A stretch of DNA of 64,000 bases from CAZUAQ01 sp964618455 (GTDB lineage Bacteria; Planctomycetota; Phycisphaerae; UBA1845; PWPN01). The notes below the pieces were generated by a model. That model was not told the DNA's origin and ran no database searches. It saw nothing but the letters and a program-made list of their open reading frames with translations. The stretch lies in the NCBI GenBank assembly GCA_964618455.1, contig CAZUAQ010000014.1:1-64000 (forward strand), given 5' to 3'. The position numbers and the translations under genes are program-made. This document shows, one piece after another, positions 15,885-24,954 of the stretch (its first letter is position 1; every line of letters starts with the position of its first letter).

Positions 15885-18605
15885 ATGGCCAGGTCCGCAG
15901 GTAAATCACGCAAGAGCACGAAAAAAGGCGACGGGCTCACCCCCGCCATGCGCCAGTACGCCGAGCAGAAGGCCTCCGTGCCGGACGCGCTATTGCTCTT
16001 TCGCATGGGGGATTTCTACGAACTCTTCTACGACGATGCCGTTACCGCCTCGCGCGTGCTCGGCATCACGCTGACCAGCCGCAACAAGGAACCGCCGATC
16101 CCGCTGGCCGGCATCCCGTACCACGCCCTCGAGGGGTATCTCACCAAGCTGGTCCGCTCCGGGCACAAGGTCGCCATCAGCGAGCAGGTCGAGGACCCCA
16201 AGGAGGCCAAGGGCGTCGTCAAACGCGAGATCGTCCGCATCGTCACGCCCGGCACGCTCACCGACGACGCGCTGCTTGAACAGAACGCCGACAACTACCT
16301 CGCCGCGCTTTTTCATCGCAAGGACGAGTTCGGTTTGGCGTTCGTCGAACTGTCCACCGGCGCGTTTTACGTTCAGCCGGTGAGTAAGAGCACGGCCCTC
16401 GATGAACTCGTCCGGCTGCGTCCGGCGGAGCTGCTCGTTCCGGACATGGGCATCGACGCGCAGGGGCCGCTCGCCGCGATTCTCGACGAACTCTCCGGCG
16501 CGCGTCAGGCCATTCCCGGTCTGCTCGTCACCAAGCGCCCGCCGCACGTGTTCGACCCGTACCAGGCGGAGCAGACGCTGCTGACGCACTTCGGCGTCGC
16601 CACGCTGGCGGGGTTCGGATTCGAGTCGATGAACACCGCCCTCTGCTGCGCCGCCGGGATCATCGACTACCTCAAAGAGACCCAGAAGACCTCACTCCAT
16701 CACATCGTCAAGCTGTCGCAGCGTAACACGACCGACTACGTCTGGATCGATCAGGCCACGTGGCGATCACTGGAGATCGAGCGCACGCTGCGCAGCGGCT
16801 CGACCTCCGGTTCGTTGCTGCAGTCGGTCACGCGGACCTCCTCCGCCATGGGCGCGCGATGCCTGCGGCGCTGGCTGATCGCGCCGCTGCGCGACCCCGC
16901 GCGGATTCGTGAACGCCAGGAGGCCGTCGGCGACCTGCTCGACGATCTTCCCCGGCTGGAAGAGCTATGCGATGCCCTGGGGCAGATGGCGGACATCGAG
17001 CGCATCACGTCCCGCCTGGGGGTCGGCCGCGTTTCCCCGCGCGATCTCGTCGCCCTGGGCCAGACGCTGCAGCACGTGGAGACGGTGGCGGAGATTCTCG
17101 AACGCCTCGGCGAAGGCACGCGCATCCACGAGCGCGAGCCGGCGAAGTTTCTGAGCAGCCGGGCGAAACAACTCGTCGGCCTGCACGATTTGGCGGTGTA
17201 TCTCTCCGAATCGCTCGACCCCGAGGCCCCCAACGTGCTCATCGATGGCGGCGTGATCGCCTCCGGCGTCAGCGAAGAACTCGACCGGCTGCGTTCCGTC
17301 GGCAGCGACGGACAACAATGGCTGGTCGACTTTCAATCGCGCGAAATCGAACGCAGCGGCATTCCCTCGCTCAAAGTCGGGTTCAACAACGTCTTCGGCT
17401 ACTACATCGAAATCACGAACGCCCACAGTTCGCGCGTTCCCCCTGACTACGTGCGCAAGCAGACGCTCAAGAACGCCGAACGCTACATCACCGACGAGCT
17501 GAAAAAGTACGAGACGGAAGTGCTCACCGCGCGCGACCGCGCCATATCCCTCGAGCAGAAGCTGTTCGACGAGATCCGCGCGCGGGCAACGGAGCAGATC
17601 GGTCCGCTGCTCGACCTGGCCCGTGCAGTGGCGGAGATCGACGTGGCGGCGGGGCTGGCGAGACTGGCCGATGAGCGGCGCTACGTGCGCCCGGAACTCG
17701 TCGACGGTCGCGTGCTGGAAATCGTGGACGGGCGCCACCCCGTGCTCGAACAATCCCTGGCGGAGAAATTCGTGCCCAACGACTGCCTTCTCGGCCTTCC
17801 GCCGCAACCGGGCGAGGGTGACAAGCCGGCTTCCACCGACCCGGAGATGCTGGTCGTGCTCACCGGGCCGAACATGGCCGGCAAGAGTACCTACATCCGG
17901 CAGGTGGCGCTGCTGACGCTGCTTGCCCAGACCGGCAGCTACGTCCCCGCCCGCTCGATGCGCTTCGCCCCCGCCGATCGCATCTTCGCACGCGTCGGCG
18001 CGTCCGACGAAATCACGCGCGGTCAGTCCACCTTCATGGTCGAAATGACCGAGGCCGCCAACATCCTCAACAACGCCACCGCCAACAGCCTCGTCATCAT
18101 CGACGAACTCGGTCGCGGCACCAGTACCTTCGACGGCCTCTCGCTCGCCTGGGCCATCGCCGAGACACTCGTCAAGCGCATCGGCTGTCGCACCTTCTTC
18201 GCGACACATTACCACGAACTGACACGCCTGGAGACCTATCTGAAGGGCGTGGCGAACTACAACGTGTCGGTGCGTGAATGGCAGGACGGGATCGTCTTTC
18301 TGCACCGCATCGTGCGCGGCGGAACGGACAAGAGCTACGGCGTGCACGTGGCCAAACTGGCGGGGATCGGCCGCGACACCATCGAGCGCAGCCTTGAACT
18401 TCTGGCGGAACTGGAAGGCAACCTTGCCGCCGAACACGCCCAGCAGAAACGCGCCAAAAAGCGCGACCGCCGCGACGATCAGATGATGCTCTTCGCCGAC
18501 CCCGCCGACGAGATCATGAAGGAGCTGACCGCCCTCGATCCCGACCAGCTCACCCCCATCGACGCCCTCAAGCACATCACCGAGTGGCGCAAGAAACTTC
18601 AATAA
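15885..18605 (+). CDS. mutS: DNA mismatch repair protein MutS
   Basis: MutS recognises mismatches and starts methyl-independent or MutL-dependent repair. The 906-residue length is usual for MutS1. The mismatch-reading Phe-x-Glu motif is present near residue 44 (GDFYELF), the Walker A motif near 660 (TGPNMAGKSTYIRQ), and Walker B with the signature near 735 (LVIIDELGRGTSTFDG). FFATHYHELT follows, as expected. I prefer the ATG at 15885, since GGAGG (15869-15873) lies 11 bases before it and overlaps the earlier in-frame GTG at 15873. No mutL lies nearby. The gene faces a metallo-hydrolase gene at its 3' end, 18 bases away. Confidence 0.98.
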   Translation: MARSAGKSRKSTKKGDGLTPAMRQYAEQKASVPDALLLFRMGDFYELFYDDAVTASRVLGITLTSRNKEPPIPLAGIPYHALEGYLTKLVRSGHKVAISEQVEDPKEAKGVVKREIVRIVTPGTLTDDALLEQNADNYLAALFHRKDEFGLAFVELSTGAFYVQPVSKSTALDELVRLRPAELLVPDMGIDAQGPLAAILDELSGARQAIPGLLVTKRPPHVFDPYQAEQTLLTHFGVATLAGFGFESMNTALCCAAGIIDYLKETQKTSLHHIVKLSQRNTTDYVWIDQATWRSLEIERTLRSGSTSGSLLQSVTRTSSAMGARCLRRWLIAPLRDPARIRERQEAVGDLLDDLPRLEELCDALGQMADIERITSRLGVGRVSPRDLVALGQTLQHVETVAEILERLGEGTRIHEREPAKFLSSRAKQLVGLHDLAVYLSESLDPEAPNVLIDGGVIASGVSEELDRLRSVGSDGQQWLVDFQSREIERSGIPSLKVGFNNVFGYYIEITNAHSSRVPPDYVRKQTLKNAERYITDELKKYETEVLTARDRAISLEQKLFDEIRARATEQIGPLLDLARAVAEIDVAAGLARLADERRYVRPELVDGRVLEIVDGRHPVLEQSLAEKFVPNDCLLGLPPQPGEGDKPASTDPEMLVVLTGPNMAGKSTYIRQVALLTLLAQTGSYVPARSMRFAPADRIFARVGASDEITRGQSTFMVEMTEAANILNNATANSLVIIDELGRGTSTFDGLSLAWAIAETLVKRIGCRTFFATHYHELTRLETYLKGVANYNVSVREWQDGIVFLHRIVRGGTDKSYGVHVAKLAGIGRDTIERSLELLAELEGNLAAEHAQQKRAKKRDRRDDQMMLFADPADEIMKELTALDPDQLTPIDALKHITEWRKKLQ

Positions 18606-18623
18606 TCACGTGGTTGATCCTCT

Positions 18624-19424
18624 TCAATCCATCACCCACTTGCCGCGCGCGTCGAGTTCCAGGCTGTTCTGCAGCCACTCCTGTGCCGGTTCATCCACGT
18701 GCCCGTGTCCCCAGTACGCCTTATCCGGTTCGAGGGCGAGGAGTCGTTCGACACTTCGGATCGAGTCCTCGTAGGAATACGACCGGCTGCCGGTCCACCC
18801 GGAGTGACCGGTATGGCGGATGAGATCGCCCGTGAAGACGGTCCGCCCCTCCTCCGTCTCGACAAGGAAGCACAGGCAGCCGGCGGTATGCCCCGGAATC
18901 TCCACCGTCTCCACGCGGATGTTGCCGACGTTGAGCACATCGCCATCCTTCAGCACGCGATCCACGTGGCAGACCACCTCGGGATGATGTTTCTTCTTGC
19001 AGATCATGTCGATTTCGGCTTCGCGGACCGCCATGGCGGTGAAGTCCGAGCATGCCACGGGAATGCCCTCATCCTGCACGAGATGCGCCCCGCCGGTGTG
19101 ATCGAGGTGCGCGTGCGTGAGCAACGCCCACTTCACGTCCTTCGGCTCTAGATCGTGGCTGCGAATGAACGCCATCACCTCGTCGTGGGCGGTTCCGCGC
19201 CCCGGGTCGACCAGCACCGCCCCTTCCTCGCCGACGATGAGGTAGGTCATCGAATGCCCCTTGGCGGGGATCCCGTCTTCCATCGGGTGAAAGCTGTACA
19301 CGCGCGGCTTCGTGGCGGTCACCGCTTCCGCCGTATCGGCATGACGCGCCGTGCATCCGGTTGCGAACAGCATCGCAACGGCACTCAGCCGCAACGTCCA
19401 TCGAAGGCGGAGAATCTCAGACAT
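18624..19424 (-). CDS. Metallo-beta-lactamase-fold hydrolase, probable lipoprotein
   Basis: The 266-residue product has the zinc motif THAHLDHTGG, a later metal ligand region (EIPGHTAGCLCF, then FTGDLI) and a terminal histidine motif (YWGHGHVDE). These make it a metallo-beta-lactamase superfamily hydrolase; the substrate is unknown. The N-terminus has a signal sequence with a possible lipid-attachment Cys (AMLFATGC), so it is probably periplasmic and membrane anchored. GAGGAG lies seven bases before the chosen ATG (19424). The gene starts eight bases inside the end of the upstream VTT-domain gene, so the two are probably translated from one message. Confidence 0.88.
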   Translation of the reverse strand: MSEILRLRWTLRLSAVAMLFATGCTARHADTAEAVTATKPRVYSFHPMEDGIPAKGHSMTYLIVGEEGAVLVDPGRGTAHDEVMAFIRSHDLEPKDVKWALLTHAHLDHTGGAHLVQDEGIPVACSDFTAMAVREAEIDMICKKKHHPEVVCHVDRVLKDGDVLNVGNIRVETVEIPGHTAGCLCFLVETEEGRTVFTGDLIRHTGHSGWTGSRSYSYEDSIRSVERLLALEPDKAYWGHGHVDEPAQEWLQNSLELDARGKWVMD

Positions 19425-20097
19425 GCAGGCGCTCCTCAGGTTCGGGAGATGATTCAACCTCGCGCGGCCGACTCAACCGCGTCACAAGGTACCAGATGGG
19501 GGGAAAGATCACCGCCGGCAACGCCACGGCGATCGCGATATTCACGACCGGCTCCTCCCCGGCCACGGTGCCGAAGTAGGCGAAGATGAACGACAGCGGT
19601 ACGCTTCCGCACACCAGGGCGATCGCAAACCGCCCCAAGGGCATCGGTGCCAGCCCGGCCAGGCAGCAGAGCACCTCCGGAAACACGGGCAGCGCGCGTG
19701 TCAGCGCAATCGCCCATGCGCCGCCGAGCGCGAAGAACGCCCGCAATCGAATGAGGTTCTCTTCCCCGGCGAGAAAGCGGGCGCCCCGCGGGCCGAGCAG
19801 CCGCGCGGCCAGATAAGCCACCATCCCGGCGGTGATGCTGCCGAGCGCTGAATACAGCCCGCCGGTGAATCCACCGTAGATCTGACCGAGCGCCGCCATC
19901 ACACCCGTGGCCGGCACCGGCAGCACGAGATCCGACACGATCAGCCCCGCGCCCATGATCCCCGCCCAGGGCCCGAGACTGCGCAGCCACACGATCCCCT
20001 CTTCGCTGGCAATCCACTGATCGAGCGTATCCCCGAACACGAACAGGCTCAGCACGATCAGGCCGATCAATACCGCAATGATGAGCGCGAGTCGCAT
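19417..20097 (-). CDS. VTT-domain (TVP38/TMEM64-type) integral membrane protein
   Basis: The 226-residue product has five or six hydrophobic segments and the VTT-domain pattern (LVLPVPATGVMAALGQIYGG, then ARFLAGEENLIRLR, then RALPVFPEVLCCLAGLAPMP). Family members are lipid scramblase or transporter candidates of the DedA/TVP38 superfamily; the substrate here is unknown. I use the ATG at 20097, which has a GGAGGAG upstream; a TTG at 20142 is in frame but less attractive. The 3' end overlaps the start of the metallo-hydrolase gene. An intrinsic terminator of the preceding minus-strand gene lies about 100 bases upstream. Confidence 0.85.
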   Translation of the reverse strand: MRLALIIAVLIGLIVLSLFVFGDTLDQWIASEEGIVWLRSLGPWAGIMGAGLIVSDLVLPVPATGVMAALGQIYGGFTGGLYSALGSITAGMVAYLAARLLGPRGARFLAGEENLIRLRAFFALGGAWAIALTRALPVFPEVLCCLAGLAPMPLGRFAIALVCGSVPLSFIFAYFGTVAGEEPVVNIAIAVALPAVIFPPIWYLVTRLSRPREVESSPEPEERLHV

Positions 20098-20200
20098 GGA
20101 TCGTAAGGGCTCCTCCGGCAGCAGGATGGGATAACGCCTCAAGAGCGTAAACGAGATGCGAGCCTCGGAAAAGCCGGGCCGGGGGAATCAGTGAGGCCAA

Positions 20201-20247
20201 TAAAAGAGGGACGCCACCTGTGATCCCATTCAACAGGCCGCGTCCCT
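20201..20247 (-). terminator. Intrinsic terminator of the 20281-20895 gene
   Basis: On the minus strand AGGGACGC pairs with GCGTCCCT, an inner CCTG/CAGG extends the stem, and CTTTTATT follows. It begins 34 bases after the stop codon. Confidence 0.7.
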
Positions 20248-20280
20248 GGATTGTTCAATGCAGTTGCCGTTCGGGCGGGG

Positions 20281-20895
20281 TCAGTTCGCAGAGACGACGA
20301 GGCGGTCGAGTCGGCCGAAACTGCCGTCCGGCGTATACGCCACCGCCCAGGCGATGCCGGTCGCGCTGACGGAAAGCACCTCGGTCTCACCTGCCACCAG
20401 CGGAGAGGTGCTGTCTTCAGCGATCAGGTTGCCGTTGGCGTCATAAGCCTCCAGCACACCGGTCTCGGCTTCGAGTGAAGAGCCGGCACCGTAAGTGATC
20501 TGGATGGACGATCCCGTCCCGTTGAAATCGATGCGCAGCCTCCGGTGCGTGTGGAAAAAGCCGATATCGTTGTGTCCGAAGACCAGTTCATCCGTCGGGG
20601 CGGTGTCCTCCCCGACATGGGTGGCGGTAACCTCCCACGTCTCGGCGATCTCGTTGTCGGCGAGGGCGGTCGTGAGTGTGAAGGCGGAGTTGACGTTGGT
20701 CAGTGCCGTGCCGTCTTCGAAATCGTCGGGCTCAATCACAATGCCGCCGGCGCCGCCATCGGTCGAGCCGCCACCAGTGTTCCCATCACCCGGTGTGAAC
20801 CCGGCGGTCTCTTCGGACGTCGGGCAGCCCTGGGCAAGGCAGAGCGCCATCAGGGCCAGCATCAGGATGGACTTCGTACAATTTGATCGAATCAT
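20281..20895 (-). CDS. Secreted lipoprotein-like protein of unknown function
   Basis: This 204-residue product has a signal sequence ending in LCLAQGC, a relaxed lipobox. A Gly/Asp/Thr-rich linker (TPGDGNTGGGSTDGG) and a beta-rich domain follow at about 55-204, with ITYGAGSS and LEAYDANGNLIAEDS. No enzyme motif is seen. The signal end resembles that of the gene at 29535-30785 (LCLGQQC). The gene is monocistronic: a terminator follows it directly, and the upstream neighbour is divergent. Confidence 0.7.
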   Translation of the reverse strand: MIRSNCTKSILMLALMALCLAQGCPTSEETAGFTPGDGNTGGGSTDGGAGGIVIEPDDFEDGTALTNVNSAFTLTTALADNEIAETWEVTATHVGEDTAPTDELVFGHNDIGFFHTHRRLRIDFNGTGSSIQITYGAGSSLEAETGVLEAYDANGNLIAEDSTSPLVAGETEVLSVSATGIAWAVAYTPDGSFGRLDRLVVSAN

Positions 20896-21126
20896 GGATT
20901 CTCCTTTGTCGTCGTGGCATGGATCATCCCGCGGAGTGTCCCGGGATGACGCATGTCCCCTTATCGGATGTCGTAGTGCAGTAAAATGGACCCGAACCGG
21001 TCTGTCCCTCCACAGATCGGTCGGCAGATATGCTCTCTTGAGTTACCATGGCTCGAGTTTCCGATCGATCGGCGTTCGCGGATCGCGAGGCGTGACCTCT
21101 GGCGATATACGAGGCTGGAGCCGGCC

Positions 21127-22146
21127 ATGGCAGGTGAACAACTGGGATTCGGTTGGGAAGACTCCCCCGGCGGATCGGATGCCGTCTCGTCCGAAGGAAC
21201 TTCCCTGCTGCCCAAGGCCAATGCCCTCGGCGCGAAGACGCGCGCCCTCGCGCAACGGGGAATCTATCTCGGTACATCGAGCTGGAAGTACCCCGGCTGG
21301 AAAGGAACCTATTACCATCCAGACCGCTACCTGACCCGCGGCAAACCCTCGAAAGCCAAGTTCAACGACACCTGCCTCGCCGAATACGCCCGGTTCATGC
21401 CGACGGTCTGCGGTGACTTCGCGTTCTACCAGTTCCCGTCCGACGCCTCGTGGCGCAAGCTCTTCGCGCAGGTGCCGCTGGGCTTCCGCATGAGCTTGAA
21501 GATTCCCGAAGAGATCACGGTTACGCGCTGGCCCGAGTTTCCGCGCTACGGACGCAAGGCGGGAACACTCAACGGTCACTTCATGGATGCGTCGGTGTTA
21601 CGTGAATTGCTGCTCGCGCGGCTGGATACGTACCGCGAGCGTCTCGGCGTGCTGATCTTTCAGTTTGGCACGATCCATGAAGACCCCTGGCGCGATCCCG
21701 AAGTGTTCGCCGAGCGGCTGGACGAATTGCTCGGCGCGCTGCCGACCGATCGATTCCGGTTCGCCGTCGAAGTACGGAACGCCGACTTCCTGTCGGCGCC
21801 GTATGCGACCGTGCTGGCGGCCCACGGCGTTGCGCACTGTTACAACAGTTGGACGCGCATGCCCCCGGTAACCGAACAATTGCGCATGCCGGAACTGCGC
21901 TCCACGGGTCATGTGGCGGCGCGATTTCTGCTGCAGCCGGGACGGACCTACGCCCAGGCGGTGGAGCGATTCGAGCCGTACGAACGGATTCAGGACCCCT
22001 ATCCCGAAGGCCGTGACGGACTGCGCGAGTTGATCCAACTCTGCCTCGACGAACAGTGTGAATTGTATGCATGGGTCAACAACCGGTTTGAAGGCAACGC
22101 GCTGGAGACGATCGCCGAAACCGTCACCCTCGAGGATCCCCGTTGA
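21127..22146 (+). CDS. DUF72 (YecE-type) family protein
   Basis: The 339-residue product matches the DUF72 TIM-barrel family: GIYLGTSSWKYPGWKGTYY near 48, FAFYQFPSD, FRMSLKIPEEITVTRW, LGVLIFQFGTIH, FRFAVEVRNADFL and ELYAWVNNRFEGNA at the end. Its biochemical role is not established; the family is widespread and often conserved as a single gene. I place the start at the ATG at 21127, which follows GGAG and a start-like MAGEQLGF. An earlier in-frame ATG at 20986 would add 47 residues that look non-coding. It may be co-transcribed with the next glycosyltransferase gene, which starts 26 bases later. Confidence 0.88.
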   Translation: MAGEQLGFGWEDSPGGSDAVSSEGTSLLPKANALGAKTRALAQRGIYLGTSSWKYPGWKGTYYHPDRYLTRGKPSKAKFNDTCLAEYARFMPTVCGDFAFYQFPSDASWRKLFAQVPLGFRMSLKIPEEITVTRWPEFPRYGRKAGTLNGHFMDASVLRELLLARLDTYRERLGVLIFQFGTIHEDPWRDPEVFAERLDELLGALPTDRFRFAVEVRNADFLSAPYATVLAAHGVAHCYNSWTRMPPVTEQLRMPELRSTGHVAARFLLQPGRTYAQAVERFEPYERIQDPYPEGRDGLRELIQLCLDEQCELYAWVNNRFEGNALETIAETVTLEDPR

Positions 22147-22171
22147 CGCGAAGTGACGGCACGAACATGAT

Positions 22172-24076
22172 GTGCCCTCGGATTCCGCCGGTCTCCAGCA
22201 CGGTGTCGACCCCTTGAAGACAACTTCCCCTGACAACCCACTGACGATCCGCCACCATTGGACAGCCCGGCCCACGGGCGGCCTGCTGCTTGTCATGTGT
22301 TGCCTGGGCCTCTACCTGCCGGGGCTGTTCACGCTTCCACCGATCGATCGCGACGAAGCGCGATTCGCCGAGGCGACCCGGAACATGCTCGCCTCCGATG
22401 ACGTGACCTCCTTTGTGGTTCCGTCGTTCGCGAACCAGCCGCGCATCAACAAACCGCCGCTGACGTACTGGATTCAGTCGGTGCTGGTGGCGGTTCTGGG
22501 CGATTCCGCGGTCTGGACGGAACTCCCGCCCACAACCGAGGGTTTCGCCGACTACCCGACCGGGGACATCGGCCTCTATCGTCTCGCATCGGTACTCGGA
22601 GCTGTAGCGGCGGTGCTGCTGACGTGGCGACTGGGGCTGTCCATGTTTCCACCCCCCGCAGCCTGGATGGCGGGGCTTCTGCTTGGCGCGTGTGCGGTCG
22701 TGATGATCGACGTCCGCCAGGCCCGGGCGGATCAACTCCTTCTCGCGTTCACGACGCTCGCCCAACTGGCCTTATGGCACATCTGGATCCGCCGTCGACG
22801 GCAGCATCCCGTGAACTGGACGTGGCCTTTCCTGTTCTGGCTCGCGATGGGACTCGGCATCATGACCAAGGGACCGATCACGCCGATGGTCAGCGGCCTC
22901 ACCCTTCTGGTACTGGGGCTGGTTTCTCGCGACTGGTCCTGGTTCGGCGTGCTGCGCTGGAAGCGAGGGCTGGCGCTGGTGGCGTGCATGGTGATCCCCT
23001 GGGTCGCCTGGGTGGGAGCCGAAGTCACCTGGCAGCGCATCGGCTTCTCCATCCTCAAGGAGACCGCCGGTCGAGCGTCGCTGGCACTCGAAGGCCATCG
23101 CGGATTCCCGGGCTATTACCTCGTGCTGTTGCCGATTCTCTTCTGGCCAGGCTCGCTTGCGTTGCTTCCCGCCTTGCGATACGGCTTTCGAAAAGCGTAC
23201 CGTTTTCACTCTGTATCCGGTCCTGGCCTGCGCGGATGGTGGACACGTCTCAAGAGCGCACGCCCCGGTCGATCGGCCGAGTTCTTCTGCCTGGCGTGGA
23301 TGGTCCCGAGTTGGCTCGCCTTCGAACTGGCGGGCACGAAACTCCCTCACTACACGCTGCCGTTGTTTCCACCCCTGGCGTTGCTTTGTGCACGTTCGCT
23401 GTTCGATATCCAGAGAGGCTGGAAACGGGTTTTCGAATCCCGGGTCGGCAGAGGCGCGCTCGTGGGATGGGTCATCGTCAGTGGAGCTTTGACGCTGGTG
23501 CTGCCTGTGGTCATTCTGTTTGCCTTAGGCTGGCCTTCCAATCCATCCCACCTCGCATTCGTGCTGGTCGGTCTCGTCGTCACACAAATGGCTCAACTCG
23601 ATGTCCTGCGGCACCTGTGGAGGCGAAGTGCCTTCCGCGCGCAGTGCGGAGTCCTGCTCACGGCAGGGTTGTTCGCGTGGACCCTCTTTGAAGGTGTGCT
23701 TCCGCACAGCGATTCCCTGTGGCTGACACCACGTGTCTACCGCGAGTGGCGGCGGATCGATCCGGAGGCGGAGCGCCCGCTGGTCAACGTTCAGGTGTAC
23801 TACGACAGCATGGTCTTTCTGACGCAGGGAAGGATCACGCGTATCGAGAATGAAGGGCTTGCTGAATGGTGTGAGTCGCACCCGGACGGACTTGTGCTTC
23901 GAACACATGAGTACGACACGAAGATCCCCGAGGCGCTAACGCGCGTGCGCGGATTCGACTATTCTCGCGGTCGCTGGATCGCGCTCACCCTGGAGGAAGC
24001 GAAAAACTTGATTTCAGACCAGCCGTCTGCGAGCGCAGCGCGCGTCAGTCGGGGCAGCGCGTCACATCCCCAGTAA
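22172..24076 (+). CDS. ArnT/PMT-like (GT39-type) polyprenyl-sugar glycosyltransferase
   Basis: The 634-residue integral membrane protein shows family features: an early Asp motif PPIDRDEARFAEATRNML near residue 56, KPPLTYWIQS near 93, and about 10-12 hydrophobic segments. Such proteins move sugars from undecaprenyl or dolichyl phosphate to lipid A, proteins or glycans on the outer side of the membrane. The acceptor is unknown here. The start is uncertain: the GTG at 22172 is used, but TTG at 22214 or later is possible. The last 118 bases overlap the 3' end of the opposite-strand PAP2 gene. Confidence 0.85.
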   Translation: MPSDSAGLQHGVDPLKTTSPDNPLTIRHHWTARPTGGLLLVMCCLGLYLPGLFTLPPIDRDEARFAEATRNMLASDDVTSFVVPSFANQPRINKPPLTYWIQSVLVAVLGDSAVWTELPPTTEGFADYPTGDIGLYRLASVLGAVAAVLLTWRLGLSMFPPPAAWMAGLLLGACAVVMIDVRQARADQLLLAFTTLAQLALWHIWIRRRRQHPVNWTWPFLFWLAMGLGIMTKGPITPMVSGLTLLVLGLVSRDWSWFGVLRWKRGLALVACMVIPWVAWVGAEVTWQRIGFSILKETAGRASLALEGHRGFPGYYLVLLPILFWPGSLALLPALRYGFRKAYRFHSVSGPGLRGWWTRLKSARPGRSAEFFCLAWMVPSWLAFELAGTKLPHYTLPLFPPLALLCARSLFDIQRGWKRVFESRVGRGALVGWVIVSGALTLVLPVVILFALGWPSNPSHLAFVLVGLVVTQMAQLDVLRHLWRRSAFRAQCGVLLTAGLFAWTLFEGVLPHSDSLWLTPRVYREWRRIDPEAERPLVNVQVYYDSMVFLTQGRITRIENEGLAEWCESHPDGLVLRTHEYDTKIPEALTRVRGFDYSRGRWIALTLEEAKNLISDQPSASAARVSRGSASHPQ

Positions 24077-24696
24077 AACACGGCCAGCATGATCCAGCCC
24101 GTGGCCAGGGCAGCCCCGGCGAAGATGTCCGTGGCAAAGTGGCGCTCCTGGGCAATCCGCCCCAGACTGATCATGCCTGCCACCATGAGCAACGTCATGC
24201 GAAGCCGGGGGACGAGAATACCGACGTACAGCGCCAGGAAGAAGGCTTCCGTCGCATGACCGGAAGGGAAGGAATCCAGATCGAGCAGGGGATCTCCGAA
24301 GAGACGGAACTCCCACGCGCCGAATCCCAGTTCCGGGCGGGCGCGGCCGAACAGAAACTTCAACAGATGAATGCTGGCCACCAGGCAGGCGAGTGTGCAG
24401 CCGTAGGCGGGAAGCGCCCGTTTTCGCTGAGGATGAATGGCCAACAGGATGAAGACGATGGCATGGGTAGGCCAGCCGATGAGCTTGGACTGAACGGTCA
24501 ACAGCTTACGCTGGACGGTCCCGGGAGAGAAAAAGCCGCTCACGTGTTCGACGAGGTACACATCCCAGGGAATAGCGAAAAGGAGCAGGGCGAGGCTGCC
24601 GAGGCCGATCATCGCGAGCATGGAGAGCGGGTAGCCGATTCGATGTCGGAACTTCCAGGTGGGCCGAAGGGCTTCCGAGATGGGTTGAACACTCAA
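23959..24696 (-). CDS. PAP2-family membrane phosphatase
   Basis: The 245-residue protein has about six transmembrane segments and the three PAP2 motifs: KFLFGRARP near 114, SFPSGHAT near 140 and RHFATDIFAG near 186. Substrates of such enzymes include undecaprenyl pyrophosphate and phosphatidic acid. With the convergent GT39-type gene, which releases undecaprenyl phosphate, a carrier-recycling role is a reasonable guess. The start at TTG 24696 is chosen for its GGAGG five bases upstream; TTG 24744 is an alternative. Its final codons are antisense to the end of the glycosyltransferase gene. Confidence 0.86.
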   Translation of the reverse strand: MSVQPISEALRPTWKFRHRIGYPLSMLAMIGLGSLALLLFAIPWDVYLVEHVSGFFSPGTVQRKLLTVQSKLIGWPTHAIVFILLAIHPQRKRALPAYGCTLACLVASIHLLKFLFGRARPELGFGAWEFRLFGDPLLDLDSFPSGHATEAFFLALYVGILVPRLRMTLLMVAGMISLGRIAQERHFATDIFAGAALATGWIMLAVFYWGCDALPRLTRAALADGWSEIKFFASSRVSAIQRPRE

Positions 24697-24954
24697 GGGA
24701 GCCTCCGGTTGGCTTGTACGACCCGCGCCTGACTCCGCCGCCAACCAGCGAAGTGCCCGAGTCGTCGTATGACGGAATCCCCGGTTGTGCCGTTCGACGG
24801 TTCAGGTCATTCGCGCCGTCTCCCGATACGTCGATGCAACAGCGCGGAATTGTAAAGTGGGTATATGAAGCTGCGCTTAAGAATCGCGCGCCTTTGTTCT
24901 AGGAATTCTTGAAGAGGCGATTCAGTTAAGTTGAAGACGACGCTCTCGCGAGTC

